Shown piece after piece: positions 34,561 through 43,622 of a DNA stretch of 63,595 nt. The position numbers and the translations under genes are program-made. Origin of the DNA: an uncultured Porphyromonas sp. GTDB lineage: Bacteria > Bacteroidota > Bacteroidia > Bacteroidales > Porphyromonadaceae. The stretch spans positions 1 through 63,595 of the forward strand of contig NZ_CAJPPN010000008.1 in NCBI RefSeq assembly GCF_905372525.1, read 5' to 3'. Positions within the stretch are counted from its first letter, which is position 1. Every line of letters begins with the position of its first letter. The notes below the pieces were generated by a model, which saw nothing but the letters and a program-made list of their open reading frames with translations, did no database searches and was not told the DNA's origin.

Positions 34561-36504
34561 ATGTCACAGATAGACTCTAAGATCCCCGCCGGCCCATTGG
34601 CCGAGAAGTGGACAAACTATAAGGACCACCAGAAGCTGGTCAATCCAGCCAACAAGCGCCGCCTCGACATCATCGTTGTCGGTACAGGGCTGGCTGGTGC
34701 CTCTGCAGCTGCATCACTGGCAGAGATGGGATTCAACGTCCTCAACTTCTGTATCCAGGACTCCCCTCGCCGTGCACACTCTATCGCCGCTCAGGGGGGT
34801 ATCAACGCTGCGAAGAACTACCAAAACGACGGGGACTCCGTCTACCGTCTCTTCTATGATACGATCAAGGGGGGGGACTACCGTGCCCGCGAAGCCAACG
34901 TGTACCGTCTGGCAGAGGTCGCCAATAACATCATCGACCAGTGCGTAGCACAGGGTGTACCCTTCGCCCGTGAGTACGGCGGTCTACTAGACAACCGCTC
35001 CTTCGGGGGGGCACAGGTCTCTCGTACCTTCTACGCCCGAGGCCAGACGGGGCAGCAGCTCCTGCTCGGCGCCTACTCCGCCCTCAGCCGTCAGGTCGGC
35101 AAGGGGACAGTGAAGCTATACACCCGCCACGAGATGCTCGACGTCGTCCTCATCGACGGCCGTGCCAGAGGGATCATCGCCCGTAACCTCATCACGGGCA
35201 AGATCGAGCGCTTCGCAGCCCATGCCGTAGTCATCGGCACTGGGGGCTATGGCAACGCCTTCTTCCTCTCGACCAATGCAATGGCCTCCAACGGCTCTGC
35301 AGCCTGGCAGTGCTACAAGAAGGGTGCCTACTTCGCCAACCCCTGTATGGCGCAGATCCACCCCACATGTATCCCCGTACACGGAGAGTTCCAGTCCAAG
35401 CTCACGCTGATGTCCGAGTCCCTGCGTAACGATGGTCGTATCTGGGTACCCAAGAACATCGAGGACGCTAAGAAGCTCCAGGCCGGCACACTCCGCCCCA
35501 CCGAGATCAAGGAGGAGGATCGTGACTACTACCTAGAGCGTCGCTACCCTGCCTTCGGGAACCTCGTACCTCGTGACGTGGCTAGCCGTGCCGCCAAGGA
35601 ACGCTGTGATGCGGGCTATGGGGTGAACAACACAGGGCTCGCCGTCTACCTCGACTTCTCCTCCGCTATCCAGCGTCTAGGGAAGGACGTCGTAGAGGCT
35701 CGCTACGGCAACCTCTTCCAGATGTACGAGAAGATCACCAACGACAATCCCTACGAGACCCCGATGATGATCTACCCCGCTATCCACTACACCATGGGCG
35801 GTATCTGGGTAGACTACGAACTGATGACCTCCGTACCCGGGCTCTTCGCTATCGGGGAAGCCAACTTCTCCGACCACGGAGCTAACCGCCTCGGGGCTTC
35901 GGCACTGATGCAGGGGCTCGCAGACGGATACTTCGTCCTCCCCTACACGATCCAGAACTATCTGGCAGACCAGATCCAGGTACCCCGCTTCAGCACCGAC
36001 CGTCCAGAGTTCGACGAAGCAGAGAAGGGGATCAAGGATCGTATCGCCCGCCTGATGAGCATTCAGGGGAAGCAGTCCGTAGACAGCCTCCACAAGAAGC
36101 TCGGGCACATCATGTGGGACTTCGTCGGTATGGGACGTGAGCGCGAAGGCCTCGAGAAGGCTATCGTCGAGCTCAAGGCACTGAAGAAGGAATTCTGGAG
36201 CGATGTCCGCATCCCCGGTAAGGCCGATGACCTCAACGTAGAGCTCGAGAAGGCCCTTCGCCTAGCAGACTTCATCGAGATCGGTGAGCTCATGGCTCGT
36301 GACGCACACGACCGTGAGGAGAGCTGCGGTGGTCACTTCCGCCTCGAGCACCAGACCCCCGAGGGTGAAGCCCTTCGTCACGACGATAAGTTCGCCTACG
36401 TCTCCTGCTGGGAATACCAGGGCGAGGATCAAGACCCTGTGCTCCTGAAAGAACCACTCGACTACGAGTTCGTCGTACGTCAGCAGCGTAACTACAAGAA
36501 CTAA
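34561..36504 (+). CDS. frdA: Fumarate reductase/succinate dehydrogenase flavoprotein subunit
   Basis: The 647-aa catalytic subunit carries covalent FAD. The Rossmann motif VGTGLAGASAAASLAEMG lies near residue 41. HSIAAQGGINAAKNY contains the His that binds FAD. Substrate-site motifs include IHPTCIPVHGE and GLFAIGEANFSDHGANRLG. The C-terminal DREESCGGHFRLEHQTPEGE is also typical. It lies 50 bp after frdC and 21 bp before frdB. In a fermentative Bacteroidales organism the usual direction is fumarate to succinate, but the family works both ways. Confidence 0.97.
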   Translation: MSQIDSKIPAGPLAEKWTNYKDHQKLVNPANKRRLDIIVVGTGLAGASAAASLAEMGFNVLNFCIQDSPRRAHSIAAQGGINAAKNYQNDGDSVYRLFYDTIKGGDYRAREANVYRLAEVANNIIDQCVAQGVPFAREYGGLLDNRSFGGAQVSRTFYARGQTGQQLLLGAYSALSRQVGKGTVKLYTRHEMLDVVLIDGRARGIIARNLITGKIERFAAHAVVIGTGGYGNAFFLSTNAMASNGSAAWQCYKKGAYFANPCMAQIHPTCIPVHGEFQSKLTLMSESLRNDGRIWVPKNIEDAKKLQAGTLRPTEIKEEDRDYYLERRYPAFGNLVPRDVASRAAKERCDAGYGVNNTGLAVYLDFSSAIQRLGKDVVEARYGNLFQMYEKITNDNPYETPMMIYPAIHYTMGGIWVDYELMTSVPGLFAIGEANFSDHGANRLGASALMQGLADGYFVLPYTIQNYLADQIQVPRFSTDRPEFDEAEKGIKDRIARLMSIQGKQSVDSLHKKLGHIMWDFVGMGREREGLEKAIVELKALKKEFWSDVRIPGKADDLNVELEKALRLADFIEIGELMARDAHDREESCGGHFRLEHQTPEGEALRHDDKFAYVSCWEYQGEDQDPVLLKEPLDYEFVVRQQRNYKN

Positions 36505-36525
36505 TCCCTAGCCAACATCGGTACA

Positions 36526-37281
36526 ATGGATAAGAATATCAATATAAAGGTAAAGGTCTGGCGGCAACGTGGTCCCGAGGAACCAGGGGCCTTCGAAACC
36601 TACGACCTACAGAATATATCGCAGGGTAGCTCGTTCCTAGAGATGCTTGACATCCTCAACGAGCAGCTTGTCCGTGAGGGCAAGGAGCCCGTGGTCTTCG
36701 ACCATGACTGTCGCGAGGGGATCTGCGGTATGTGCTCCCTCTACATCAACGGGCATCCCCACGGACCCGATGAGGGCATCACCACCTGCCAGCTGCACAT
36801 GCGTCGCTTCAACGACGGCGACACGATCACCGTCGAGCCCTGGCGCTCTGCCGGCTTCCCCATCATCCGTGACCTCATGGTCGATCGCTCAGCCTACGAC
36901 AAGATCATCCAGGCTGGGGGCTTCGTCTCCGTGAATACAGGTGGTGTACCCGACGCCAACGCTACGCCCATCCCCAAGGCTGATGCCGATATGGCTATGG
37001 ACGCTGCGGCCTGCATCGGGTGCGGAGCCTGTGCTGCAGCCTGCAAGAACGGCTCTGCCATGCTCTTCGTCTCGGCTAAGGTCAGCCAGCTCGCACTCCT
37101 CCCTCAGGGGCGCGTAGAGGCTGCTCGCCGTGCTAAGGCTATGGTAGCGAAGATGGACGAACTAGGCTTCGGGAACTGTACGAATACCCGTGCCTGCGAA
37201 GTGGAGTGCCCCAAGAACATCTCCATCACAAACATCGCCCGTCTCAATCGTGAATTCCTGGCTGCAAAGTTCAAGGATTAG
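36526..37281 (+). CDS. frdB: Fumarate reductase/succinate dehydrogenase iron-sulfur subunit
   Basis: The 251-aa subunit passes electrons between FAD and haem through three clusters. The [2Fe-2S] site is CREGICGMCSLYINGHP plus the later TTCQLHM. The second half has CIGCGACAAACKNGSAM and CTNTRACEVECPKNISI, which hold the [4Fe-4S] and [3Fe-4S] clusters. It is the last gene of the frdC-A-B operon and is followed by hairpins. Confidence 0.97.
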   Translation: MDKNINIKVKVWRQRGPEEPGAFETYDLQNISQGSSFLEMLDILNEQLVREGKEPVVFDHDCREGICGMCSLYINGHPHGPDEGITTCQLHMRRFNDGDTITVEPWRSAGFPIIRDLMVDRSAYDKIIQAGGFVSVNTGGVPDANATPIPKADADMAMDAAACIGCGACAAACKNGSAMLFVSAKVSQLALLPQGRVEAARRAKAMVAKMDELGFGNCTNTRACEVECPKNISITNIARLNREFLAAKFKD

Positions 37282-37420
37282 TCGCTGAGCCCCCGAGACG
37301 GACGACAAAGTCCAAGTATTAGAGGGAAGCACACCTCCCTCCCCCAAGACCGGTCGTCTCGTGCGATACCCTCTCCCGAGGGTATCCGAAGGCGAGACAA
37401 TGGTTAGATTGGTGTAGTTA

Positions 37421-37461
37421 TCGCCCGCCCCCAGAGCCCTAAGCTCTCTCGGGGCGGGCGA
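37421..37461. terminator. GC-rich hairpin downstream of frdB
   Basis: TCGCCCGCCCC and GGGGCGGGCGA pair over 11 bp. The loop itself can form AGAGC-GCTCT. ATCTCATTT follows. A smaller hairpin GATACCCTC-GAGGGTATC (near 37365-37386) precedes it. The rest of 37282-37634 shows no gene. Confidence 0.6.
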
Positions 37462-37634
37462 TCTCATTTGGCTATGCTGCCACCACAGCTACAGCCAGCT
37501 CGTAGACTACTTGTCGCTGTCGTATCTCAGCTATGCTCCATGAGGGGGGCATCACAGCGCTCCCCTATGGGCAAGCCAAGACAGTCCTAGCAACAGCTCG
37601 CACTCAGCACTCGGGGGACACGCCCCTATATCCG

Positions 37635-38096
37635 TCACAATGCATGGGGATAGAGTGCCGAATAGAATGAAGAGAAGCTATCAGAAACGACGTATTGTCC
37701 TTCGGGGACACCATACTCTGAGTCGATAAACAAGACCTCTCCTGAGACTAAATCGATCCAGTACATATTCCCCGCCGCATCATTGGCTATCGGCATATGC
37801 CCAGTTGTAAAGGCTTCAGGATAATCAGGGTTCTCCTTAGCTATAGCCCAATAGCGTTCGATTCGCCCCCTTAGATCATACAAAGTCTCGACCTCTAGCC
37901 CCATATATAGATCGCTCTTCAGACAGAGACCTTCTGGGAAAAACAGCCCATTGGACTCACATAAGAAATCCATATAATCATCCTTCCCCGGGAAGTCCCA
38001 AGGATGGAGAAACTGAGCAACCTCCGTATGTGACACGCTGGATCCAATCACCTCCTTGCGGAGAGCACCCTCCTCGATTAGCAAATTACTTAGCAT
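37635..38096 (-). CDS. SMI1/KNR4 (SUKH)-like protein
   Basis: This 153-aa soluble acidic protein has features of the SUKH superfamily, whose bacterial members often neutralise polymorphic toxins. FLCESNGLFFPEG is the typical early motif (normally L...NG...). MPIANDAAGNMYWIDLVSGEVLFID matches the conserved central strand-turn where D/G-N-x-Y/F is followed by D. The C-terminal SFSSFYSALYPHAL resembles the usual FxxFL end. No toxin gene is adjacent, so it may be an orphan immunity protein; the Rhs island lies 13-25 kb away. Its neighbour at 38249 is a small lipoprotein on the same strand. Confidence 0.65.
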   Translation of the reverse strand: MLSNLLIEEGALRKEVIGSSVSHTEVAQFLHPWDFPGKDDYMDFLCESNGLFFPEGLCLKSDLYMGLEVETLYDLRGRIERYWAIAKENPDYPEAFTTGHMPIANDAAGNMYWIDLVSGEVLFIDSEYGVPEGQYVVSDSFSSFYSALYPHAL

Positions 38097-38248
38097 AGCT
38101 AGGACCTTTATATTTCTTAGTTATTTATCTCCGTACTCTTTCGCTCCACATCTACAGCGGGGGAAGCCCCCCTTCTTCTCTAACGGATTATTCCCCCCAC
38201 GTAGCTGTGACGGGCTAGACATTCTCATAGGGGATGACAGATAAGGGC

Positions 38249-38617
38249 TCAGAATACGGCATCTCGGGGGTAGGTAAAGAGGCCGAGGACCCGCAGTGAG
38301 TCGGAGAGAGGTAGATACCAAACGGCCAGTAGACCGTCCTGATCCAAGCCCCAGGTATACTCTAGGATCTGTGTCTTATGCGCCCTACGCTCCTCGGCAG
38401 AAAACAGATCTTCGATGGGAGCTCTAAACTCATCATGCCCCACCGATAGGATGAACGTATCCCTCCTCAGTGGCCTGTAGAGCCGATCCAGTTCGTCTAC
38501 GGAATAGGTAATAGGAGCCTCCTGACCGAGCGACTCTTGGCTCTGCGCCGCTGGCCTAGAGGTACACGATAGCCCTACCCCGAGGAGGAAGGTGATGTAT
38601 GGGAGCCTTGTACTCAT
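38249..38617 (-). CDS. Small putative lipoprotein, unknown
   Basis: The 122-aa product has a short signal and lipobox (LLGVGLSC, Cys18). A polar body with repeated DELDRLYRPLRRDTFIL- and LSDSLRVLGLF-type strands follows. I recognise no family. It lies 152 bp upstream of the SMI1/KNR4-like gene on the same strand. The general style (short lipoprotein, beta-rich, charged) resembles the lipoproteins at 50-54 kb, but I see no clear homology. Confidence 0.6.
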   Translation of the reverse strand: MSTRLPYITFLLGVGLSCTSRPAAQSQESLGQEAPITYSVDELDRLYRPLRRDTFILSVGHDEFRAPIEDLFSAEERRAHKTQILEYTWGLDQDGLLAVWYLPLSDSLRVLGLFTYPRDAVF

Positions 38618-38828
38618 ACAAAAGAATTATGGAAGGGCGAAGCCTTGGGGTATCGCTCTCCAGGGGAAGCTTCTACTTCTAGTGGATCAGGGGGCTAAGC
38701 TCGCCTAGGGCACTCCCCACTGAGGATACTTAGGCTAGAGGGTAGACGTCTGCAGGCGATACCTTTTGCCCTCTATAGGGACACCGTCGGGAAAAGGGGA
38801 ATAAAGGGGAGATAGGGAAAGCAAAAAA

Positions 38829-38869
38829 AGATCCGCCAGAGGAGGCTTAGGAGTCTCTCTAGCGGATCT
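38829..38869 (-). terminator. groESL terminator
   Basis: AGATCCGC and GCGGATCT pair around a partly paired interior (AGAG with CTCT). On the minus strand a run of seven T follows. It lies 52 bp past the groEL stop. Confidence 0.85.
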
Positions 38870-38920
38870 ATTTTCTTGTGGAGCTTACGCTCCCCTACCG
38901 GTGAGGGAGTGGCTTTAGGC

Positions 38921-40555
38921 CTACATCATGCCTCCCATGCCACCCATACCTGGGTTCATAGGCATAGCGGGAGTATCCTCCTTCTTGTCAGCGATGACAC
39001 ACTCGGTCGTGAGGAACATACCAGCGATCGAAGCAGCGTTCTCGAGGGCGACACGAGCGACCTTAGCAGGGTCAATAACCCCCGACGCATAGAGGTTCTC
39101 GAAGCTGTCCGTACGAGCGTTGTAGCCGAAGTCAGCCTGCCCCTCCTTCACACGCTGTACGATGACGGCACCTTCCTTACCAGCGTTGGCAACGATCTGA
39201 CGGAGGGGCTCCTCGACAGCACGACGAACGATCTCAATACCGGTCGTCTCATCATCATTCTCACCCGTGAGGCTATCTAGGGCCTTGACAGCTCTGAGGT
39301 AAGCCGTACCCCCACCAGGGACGGTACCTTCCTCTAGGGCTGCACGTGTAGCACTGAGGGCATCGTCTACACGGTCCTTCTTCTCCTTCATCTCGACTTC
39401 GCTAGGAGCACCGACGTAGAGGACGGCTACACCGCCAGAGAGCTTAGCTAGACGCTCCTGTAGCTTCTCACGATCGTAGTCGGAGGTGGTGTTAGCGATC
39501 TGTGCCTTGATCTGTGCGGCACGTTCGCGGATAGCCTCCTTGTCACCAGCACCATTGACGATGGTCGTGTTATCCTTGTCTACGGTGATCTTTTCTGCCT
39601 TACCGAGCATATCGAGGGTAACGGCATCGATCTTCATACCGGTCTCTTCGCTGATCACGATACCACCGGTCAGGGTAGCGATGTCCTGCAGCATAGCCTT
39701 GCGACGATCACCGAAGCCTGGAGCCTTGACGGCACAGACCTTGAGGCCACCACGTAGGCGGTTCACGACGAGGGTAGCGAGGGCTTCGCTATCGATGTCT
39801 TCGGCTACGATGAGCAGAGGACGACCCGTCTGTAGGGTTTGCTCTAGGATAGGGAGGATCTCCTTGAGGGTAGAGATCTTCTTGTCGTAGATCAGCAGGT
39901 AAGGGTTCTCCAGCTGAGCCTCCATCTTCTCAGAGTTGGTGACGAAGTAGGGAGAGATATACCCACGATCGAACTGCATCCCTTCGACGACTTCGACAGT
40001 GGTCTCGATACCCTTAGCCTCCTCGACGGTGATTACCCCCTCCCGGCTGACCTTGCGCATAGCCTCAGCGATGAGCTGACCGATCTGCTCGTCTCCGTTG
40101 GCAGAGATCTTGGCTACGTGCTCGATCTTCTCGAAGTTATCCCCGATCTCCTGAGCCATAGAGCGGATCTCGGAGACGATCTTACCTACGGCCTTGTCGA
40201 TACCACGCTTTAGATCCATGGGGTTAGCCCCTGCGGTGACGTTCTTCAGCCCGACACCGATGATGCTCTGGGCAAGGATCGTCGCAGTGGTCGTACCATC
40301 ACCTGCGTCGTCGTTGGTCTTAGAGGCCACCTCCTTGACGAGCTGTGCCCCCATGTTTTCGAATGGATCTTCGAGCTCTACTTCCTTGGCTACAGAGACA
40401 CCATCCTTGGTGATGTGTGGGGCGCCATAGCTCTTGGAAAGGATGACGTTGCGTCCCTTAGGGCCGAGGGTTACCTTGACAGCGTTGGCGAGTGCATCTA
40501 CGCCACGCTTGAGGCTTTCGCGAGCCTCTATATCGAACTTGATTTCTTTTGCCAT
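38921..40555 (-). CDS. groEL: Chaperonin GroEL
   Basis: The 544-aa 60-kDa chaperonin subunit folds proteins in the cytoplasm with GroES. It has KVTLGPKGRNVILSK near the N-terminus, the ATP-binding GDGTTTATILAQ (about 86-97) and the C-terminal GGM-rich tail (NPGMGGMGGMM). The length is standard. It follows groES after an unusually long gap of 161 bp with no gene in it. Confidence 0.98.
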   Translation of the reverse strand: MAKEIKFDIEARESLKRGVDALANAVKVTLGPKGRNVILSKSYGAPHITKDGVSVAKEVELEDPFENMGAQLVKEVASKTNDDAGDGTTTATILAQSIIGVGLKNVTAGANPMDLKRGIDKAVGKIVSEIRSMAQEIGDNFEKIEHVAKISANGDEQIGQLIAEAMRKVSREGVITVEEAKGIETTVEVVEGMQFDRGYISPYFVTNSEKMEAQLENPYLLIYDKKISTLKEILPILEQTLQTGRPLLIVAEDIDSEALATLVVNRLRGGLKVCAVKAPGFGDRRKAMLQDIATLTGGIVISEETGMKIDAVTLDMLGKAEKITVDKDNTTIVNGAGDKEAIRERAAQIKAQIANTTSDYDREKLQERLAKLSGGVAVLYVGAPSEVEMKEKKDRVDDALSATRAALEEGTVPGGGTAYLRAVKALDSLTGENDDETTGIEIVRRAVEEPLRQIVANAGKEGAVIVQRVKEGQADFGYNARTDSFENLYASGVIDPAKVARVALENAASIAGMFLTTECVIADKKEDTPAMPMNPGMGGMGGMM

Positions 40556-40716
40556 GATACGTATTATACGCTATATGTCGTGTTACTTCTTACTTGGGGA
40601 GGAGGGATTGTTTGTTCTATTACCCCCACTAGGGTTACCTGTCCGAGAGGGCCATCCGGCTCTAGGATTGGAAGCCCCAGGTTTAGGTTGTGTCGCCATA
40701 ATGAACTTGGGCTGAT

Positions 40717-40986
40717 TTAGATGGTCGCCAGCACGTCACTCTGACGCATGATGAGGTACTTCTCGCCCTCGTGCTCGATCTCGGTGCCTGCGTACTTGCC
40801 ATAGAGGACGGTATCGCCAGCCTTGAGGACCATAGCCTCATCCTTGGTACCATCACCGACGGCTACGACTTCGCCCTTGAGGGGCTTTTCCTTGGCGGAG
40901 TCAGGGATGATGATCCCGCTCACGGTCTTCTCTTCCTGTGCTGCAGGGCGTATGAGTACGCGGTCTGCCAGTGGCTTAATGTTCAT
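40717..40986 (-). CDS. groES: Co-chaperonin GroES
   Basis: The 89-aa lid of the GroEL chamber shows the family start IKPLADRVLIRPA, the mobile-loop region EEKTVSGIIIPDSAKEKP and GDTVLYGKYAGTEIEHEGEKY. It is the first gene of the groES-groEL operon. No perfect CIRCE-like inverted repeat was found upstream. Confidence 0.98.
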   Translation of the reverse strand: MNIKPLADRVLIRPAAQEEKTVSGIIIPDSAKEKPLKGEVVAVGDGTKDEAMVLKAGDTVLYGKYAGTEIEHEGEKYLIMRQSDVLATI

Positions 40987-41158
40987 TGCTTTGCTAGACT
41001 ATTATAGTTCGTTATTTGTACACTTCTCTGTGGTGGGCGAAGTGCTCACCAGCGACAAGGAGAGAGCAAAGGCTATGCCAAAGCCCTCGGGGAGCTGTTA
41101 TTTTGTCAGTCTATCTGCCAGTCCTTCGTCCTAAGTCCTACGGGTATCCCTACAAAGG

Positions 41159-41196
41159 AGGTGCGCCTCACACCCTAGTGGGTATGAGGCGCACCT
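41159..41196. terminator. Terminator between the small lipoprotein gene and groES
   Basis: AGGTGCGCCTCA and TGAGGCGCACCT pair over 12 bp around a 14-nt loop. It lies 65 bp past the stop of the minus-strand gene at 41261-41500 and upstream of groES. Confidence 0.7.
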
Positions 41197-41260
41197 ACGA
41201 TTTTGTTTCGCAGACTCCTTTTCCGGAGCGTGCTGTTAGCTCTCTAAGGAGAGCCTACAC

Positions 41261-41500
41261 TTACTTGACAGCGTTCTTGACTTCCTGAACAGCGCCTTCA
41301 ACCTTGTTAGCGCCTGCCTGAGCAGCAGAGTCAACGACAGCAACAGCTGTGTCAGCGACAGCCTGCACCTGTTCTACAACGGGAGCAACTACAGCTGCAG
41401 AGTCCATAGCAACAGAGTCAGCGTTGGCGTTCTCAGAGTTACCGCCACAAGAAGCAAGTGTAGCAACAGCTACAACTGCGAATGCGAAAAACTTCTTCAT
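41261..41500 (-). CDS. Small alanine/valine-rich lipoprotein
   Basis: The 79-aa product has a clear lipoprotein signal: MKKFFAFAVVAVATLASC with the lipobox Cys at 18. A low-complexity helix-prone body rich in Ala, Val, Asp and Glu (VEQVQAVADTAVAVVDSAAQ) follows. The composition recalls small coiled-coil envelope lipoproteins, but no specific family is recognised. The ATG at 41500 was chosen because it starts the signal peptide and lies about 50 bp after a perfect promoter. Strong promoter and early terminator suggest high expression. Confidence 0.82.
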   Translation of the reverse strand: MKKFFAFAVVAVATLASCGGNSENANADSVAMDSAAVVAPVVEQVQAVADTAVAVVDSAAQAGANKVEGAVQEVKNAVK

Positions 41501-41556
41501 CTTTCTTCTTACGTTTAATTGGTTATAAATTCCGTTTTCGTCATTTAATAACACCG

Positions 41557-41587
41557 CAAAGATACACCAACTTTTCGACTCACCAAA
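41557..41587 (-). promoter_or_regulatory. Consensus promoter of the small lipoprotein
   Basis: TTTG (41584-41587), exactly 19 nt, then TATCTTTG (41557-41564) on the minus strand. This is a full match to the Bacteroidetes consensus. Confidence 0.85.
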
Positions 41588-41728
41588 TGGTGCATCGACT
41601 CGCTCGCGCCTAATACGCCTCTAGGTCTATGTATAGATCTGACGTATGCCCATCGCTCACACCTGGAGAGTGATAGGTCTTCCGGTATTACATGGGGCAG
41701 ATGGACACGCTTGTCTCTCTACCGCATG

Positions 41729-41802
41729 TGGAGTATAGCGGACTCGAACCGCTCACCTCGACACTGCCAGTGTCGCGCTCTAGCCAGATGAGCTAATACC
41801 CC
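41729..41802 (-). tRNA. tRNA-Ala (GGC anticodon)
   Basis: The 74-nt cloverleaf on the minus strand has the acceptor GGGGTAT/ATACTCC, the anticodon arm CGACA-CTGGCAG-TGTCG with anticodon GGC, and the T-loop GTTCGAGTC. The discriminator base is A. The CCA end is not encoded. Confidence 0.96.
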
Positions 41803-42070
41803 AGTTGATATCTTTTTCCTTTGGAGGCCTCTTGCCACCATTTGGCTACAAAGGTAATGAATATTTCATTACACACGACATCTTCGCCCAAATTTATCTC
41901 TTTTCCCTCCCCCATGACCGCCTTCGCCCCCCCAAGACACCCGCCGTCTAGGAGGGACTCCTATACCATATAATATATACGGGATGGTCTCCGAGACCAT
42001 GGGTAGGATAGGATACCGAGCGGGCTCTGGGCGTGATAGTCTCTAGTTATTTGAGTATAGATAAATTCTG

Positions 42071-42101
42071 TTGCACTATTTTGCACGTATCGCTAACTTT
42101 G
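42071..42101 (+). promoter_or_regulatory. dps promoter
   Basis: TTG (42071-42073), 20 nt, then TAACTTTG (42094-42101). The predicted start near 42107 leaves a 45-nt leader before the dps ATG. Confidence 0.75.
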
Positions 42102-42150
42102 CAACGTAATAAAAACAAACAACGAACTAACTAATAAGCAAACAACGATT

Positions 42151-42624
42151 ATGAGTGTTCTATCAATCACGGGTATCGAACCCGCACACGCAGCTAAGGT
42201 TATCGAAAGCCTCCACCAGCTCCTCGCAGACTTCCAGGTCTACTACACGAACCTCCGTGGTTACCACTGGCACGTACGTGGCCCTCAGTTCTTCACCCTA
42301 CACGCTCAGTTCGAGAAGATGTACGACGAAGCCGCTGAGCATGCCGACGACATCGCAGAGCGTCTCCTACAGCTCGGTGCTACGCCTGAGAACCGCTTCA
42401 GCCAGTACCTCCAGAAGAGCCAGATCAAGGAGCAGACGGGAGTATCCTGCGCCTCTGAAATCATTCCTCAGATCCTAGACAGCCTGAAGGTCCTCATCGC
42501 CCAGGAGCGCAAGATCGCTGCTCTAGCCGACGAGGCTGGTGACATCGCTACGGGCGACCTAATCTCCGACCTCCTAGACGAACAGGAGAAGTCCGTATGG
42601 ATGATCTCTGTCCTCCTCGGATAG
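42151..42624 (+). CDS. dps: Dps family DNA-binding/ferritin-like protein
   Basis: The 157-aa dodecameric mini-ferritin oxidises and stores iron with hydrogen peroxide, protecting DNA. The ferroxidase site is visible as YYTNLRGYHWHVRGPQF (His pair) and EKMYDEAAEHADDIAERLLQLG (Asp and Glu ligands). The C-terminal DEQEKSVWMISVLLG is the common ending. It has its own promoter and a 20-bp-stem terminator, so it is a single-gene unit, probably OxyR-regulated as in related anaerobes (inferred). Confidence 0.96.
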   Translation: MSVLSITGIEPAHAAKVIESLHQLLADFQVYYTNLRGYHWHVRGPQFFTLHAQFEKMYDEAAEHADDIAERLLQLGATPENRFSQYLQKSQIKEQTGVSCASEIIPQILDSLKVLIAQERKIAALADEAGDIATGDLISDLLDEQEKSVWMISVLLG

Positions 42625-42642
42625 TCCACACTGCCCTAAGGC

Positions 42643-42700
42643 AACGGGAGTCCCCCAGAGAGCCTCGCCTAGAGCGAGCCCTCTCTGGGGGACTCCCGTT
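42643..42700. terminator. dps terminator
   Basis: A perfect 20-bp stem (42643-42662 with 42681-42700) also has an inner CTCGC-GCGAG pairing. It begins 19 bp after the dps stop. Confidence 0.85.
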
Positions 42701-42792
42701 CTACATCCTCCTACCCCACCCCTCCTCCCTTATATCTGCCATTACATACTCGAGCCAGAGGGGGGACGCTTCTATGGCATAGGGCAAAAGAT

Positions 42793-42837
42793 AAGCCTCA
42801 TCTGTCGCTCCTCGGGGGAGCTAGACAGATGAGGCTT
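42793..42837 (-). terminator. Terminator of the thrS-infC-rpmI-rplT operon
   Basis: AAGCCTCATCTGTC and GACAGATGAGGCTT pair over 14 bp. The hairpin lies 30 bp past the rplT stop on the minus strand. Confidence 0.8.
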
Positions 42838-42866
42838 GTCCGTTGTAGATAGCTCTGTGGCGAAGA

Positions 42867-43211
42867 CTACTTCACCTTAGCTACGATTGCCTTGAAGGCT
42901 TCAGGGTGATTGACAGCTAGGTCAGCGAGCACCTTGCGGTTGATCTCGATACCCTGAGCGTGTAGCGCACCCATCAGACGGGAGTAAGAGAGTCCCTCCA
43001 GACGGGCAGCGGCATTGATACGCTGGATCCAGAGTGCACGGAAGTTGCGCTTCTTGTTCTTACGGTCGCGGAAGGCGTAGGTAAGACCCTTCTCCCAAGT
43101 ATTCTTGGCGACGGTCCAGACGTTACGACGAGCACCGTAGTAGCCACGAGTGAGCTTGAGGATGCGCTTACGCTTCGCACGCGAAGCTACGTGATTGACT
43201 GATCTTGGCAT
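42867..43211 (-). CDS. rplT: 50S ribosomal protein L20
   Basis: L20 (114 aa) is an early-assembly protein of the large subunit. Its very basic N-terminal arm (MPRSVNHVASRAKRKRIL) and globular end (SYSRLMGALHAQGIEINRK) are standard. It closes the thrS-infC-rpmI-rplT operon. Confidence 0.98.
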   Translation of the reverse strand: MPRSVNHVASRAKRKRILKLTRGYYGARRNVWTVAKNTWEKGLTYAFRDRKNKKRNFRALWIQRINAAARLEGLSYSRLMGALHAQGIEINRKVLADLAVNHPEAFKAIVAKVK

Positions 43212-43326
43212 GATTGTTTCTTCTTTGTGATTGGTAGCGACCTGCCTCGGGCGAGATAGCCTCTGCAGATACTTGGCTTTTGCTTACCTCTCTGTTACTG
43301 AATGATCGTTGTCTAAACTTGCCGGA

Positions 43327-43524
43327 TTAGCGAAGGCGGAGGAGCTCCTTGACTTCGCGTTCGTCCACCTTGTCCACCGTGGTGAAGTAGGTGAGGTTAC
43401 GCTTTTGCTTCTTCGTCTTCTTCGTCAGGATGTGACTCTTGAAGGCATGTTTGCGCTTGATCTTACCAGAGCCAGTGAGCGCGAAACGCTTCTTAGCGCT
43501 GGAGTTTGTCTTCAGCTTAGGCAT
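43327..43524 (-). CDS. rpmI: 50S ribosomal protein L35
   Basis: L35 (65 aa), MPKLKTNSSAKKRFALTGSG at the start, lies between infC and rplT as in most bacteria. A gap of 115 bp separates it from rplT. Confidence 0.98.
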   Translation of the reverse strand: MPKLKTNSSAKKRFALTGSGKIKRKHAFKSHILTKKTKKQKRNLTYFTTVDKVDEREVKELLRLR

Positions 43525-43622
43525 TTTCTTTCTATTTATATGAGTTACTATATGACCCTACTCCACTGACGCAGCCTATGCGCGAGGTGCAGGGATGGGG
43601 ATTATCTACTCTCGGAGCGGGC

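Noticed and set aside
40556..40716. Possible small gene between groES and groEL
   Set aside because: No frame with a plausible start and product; only an unusually long spacer.
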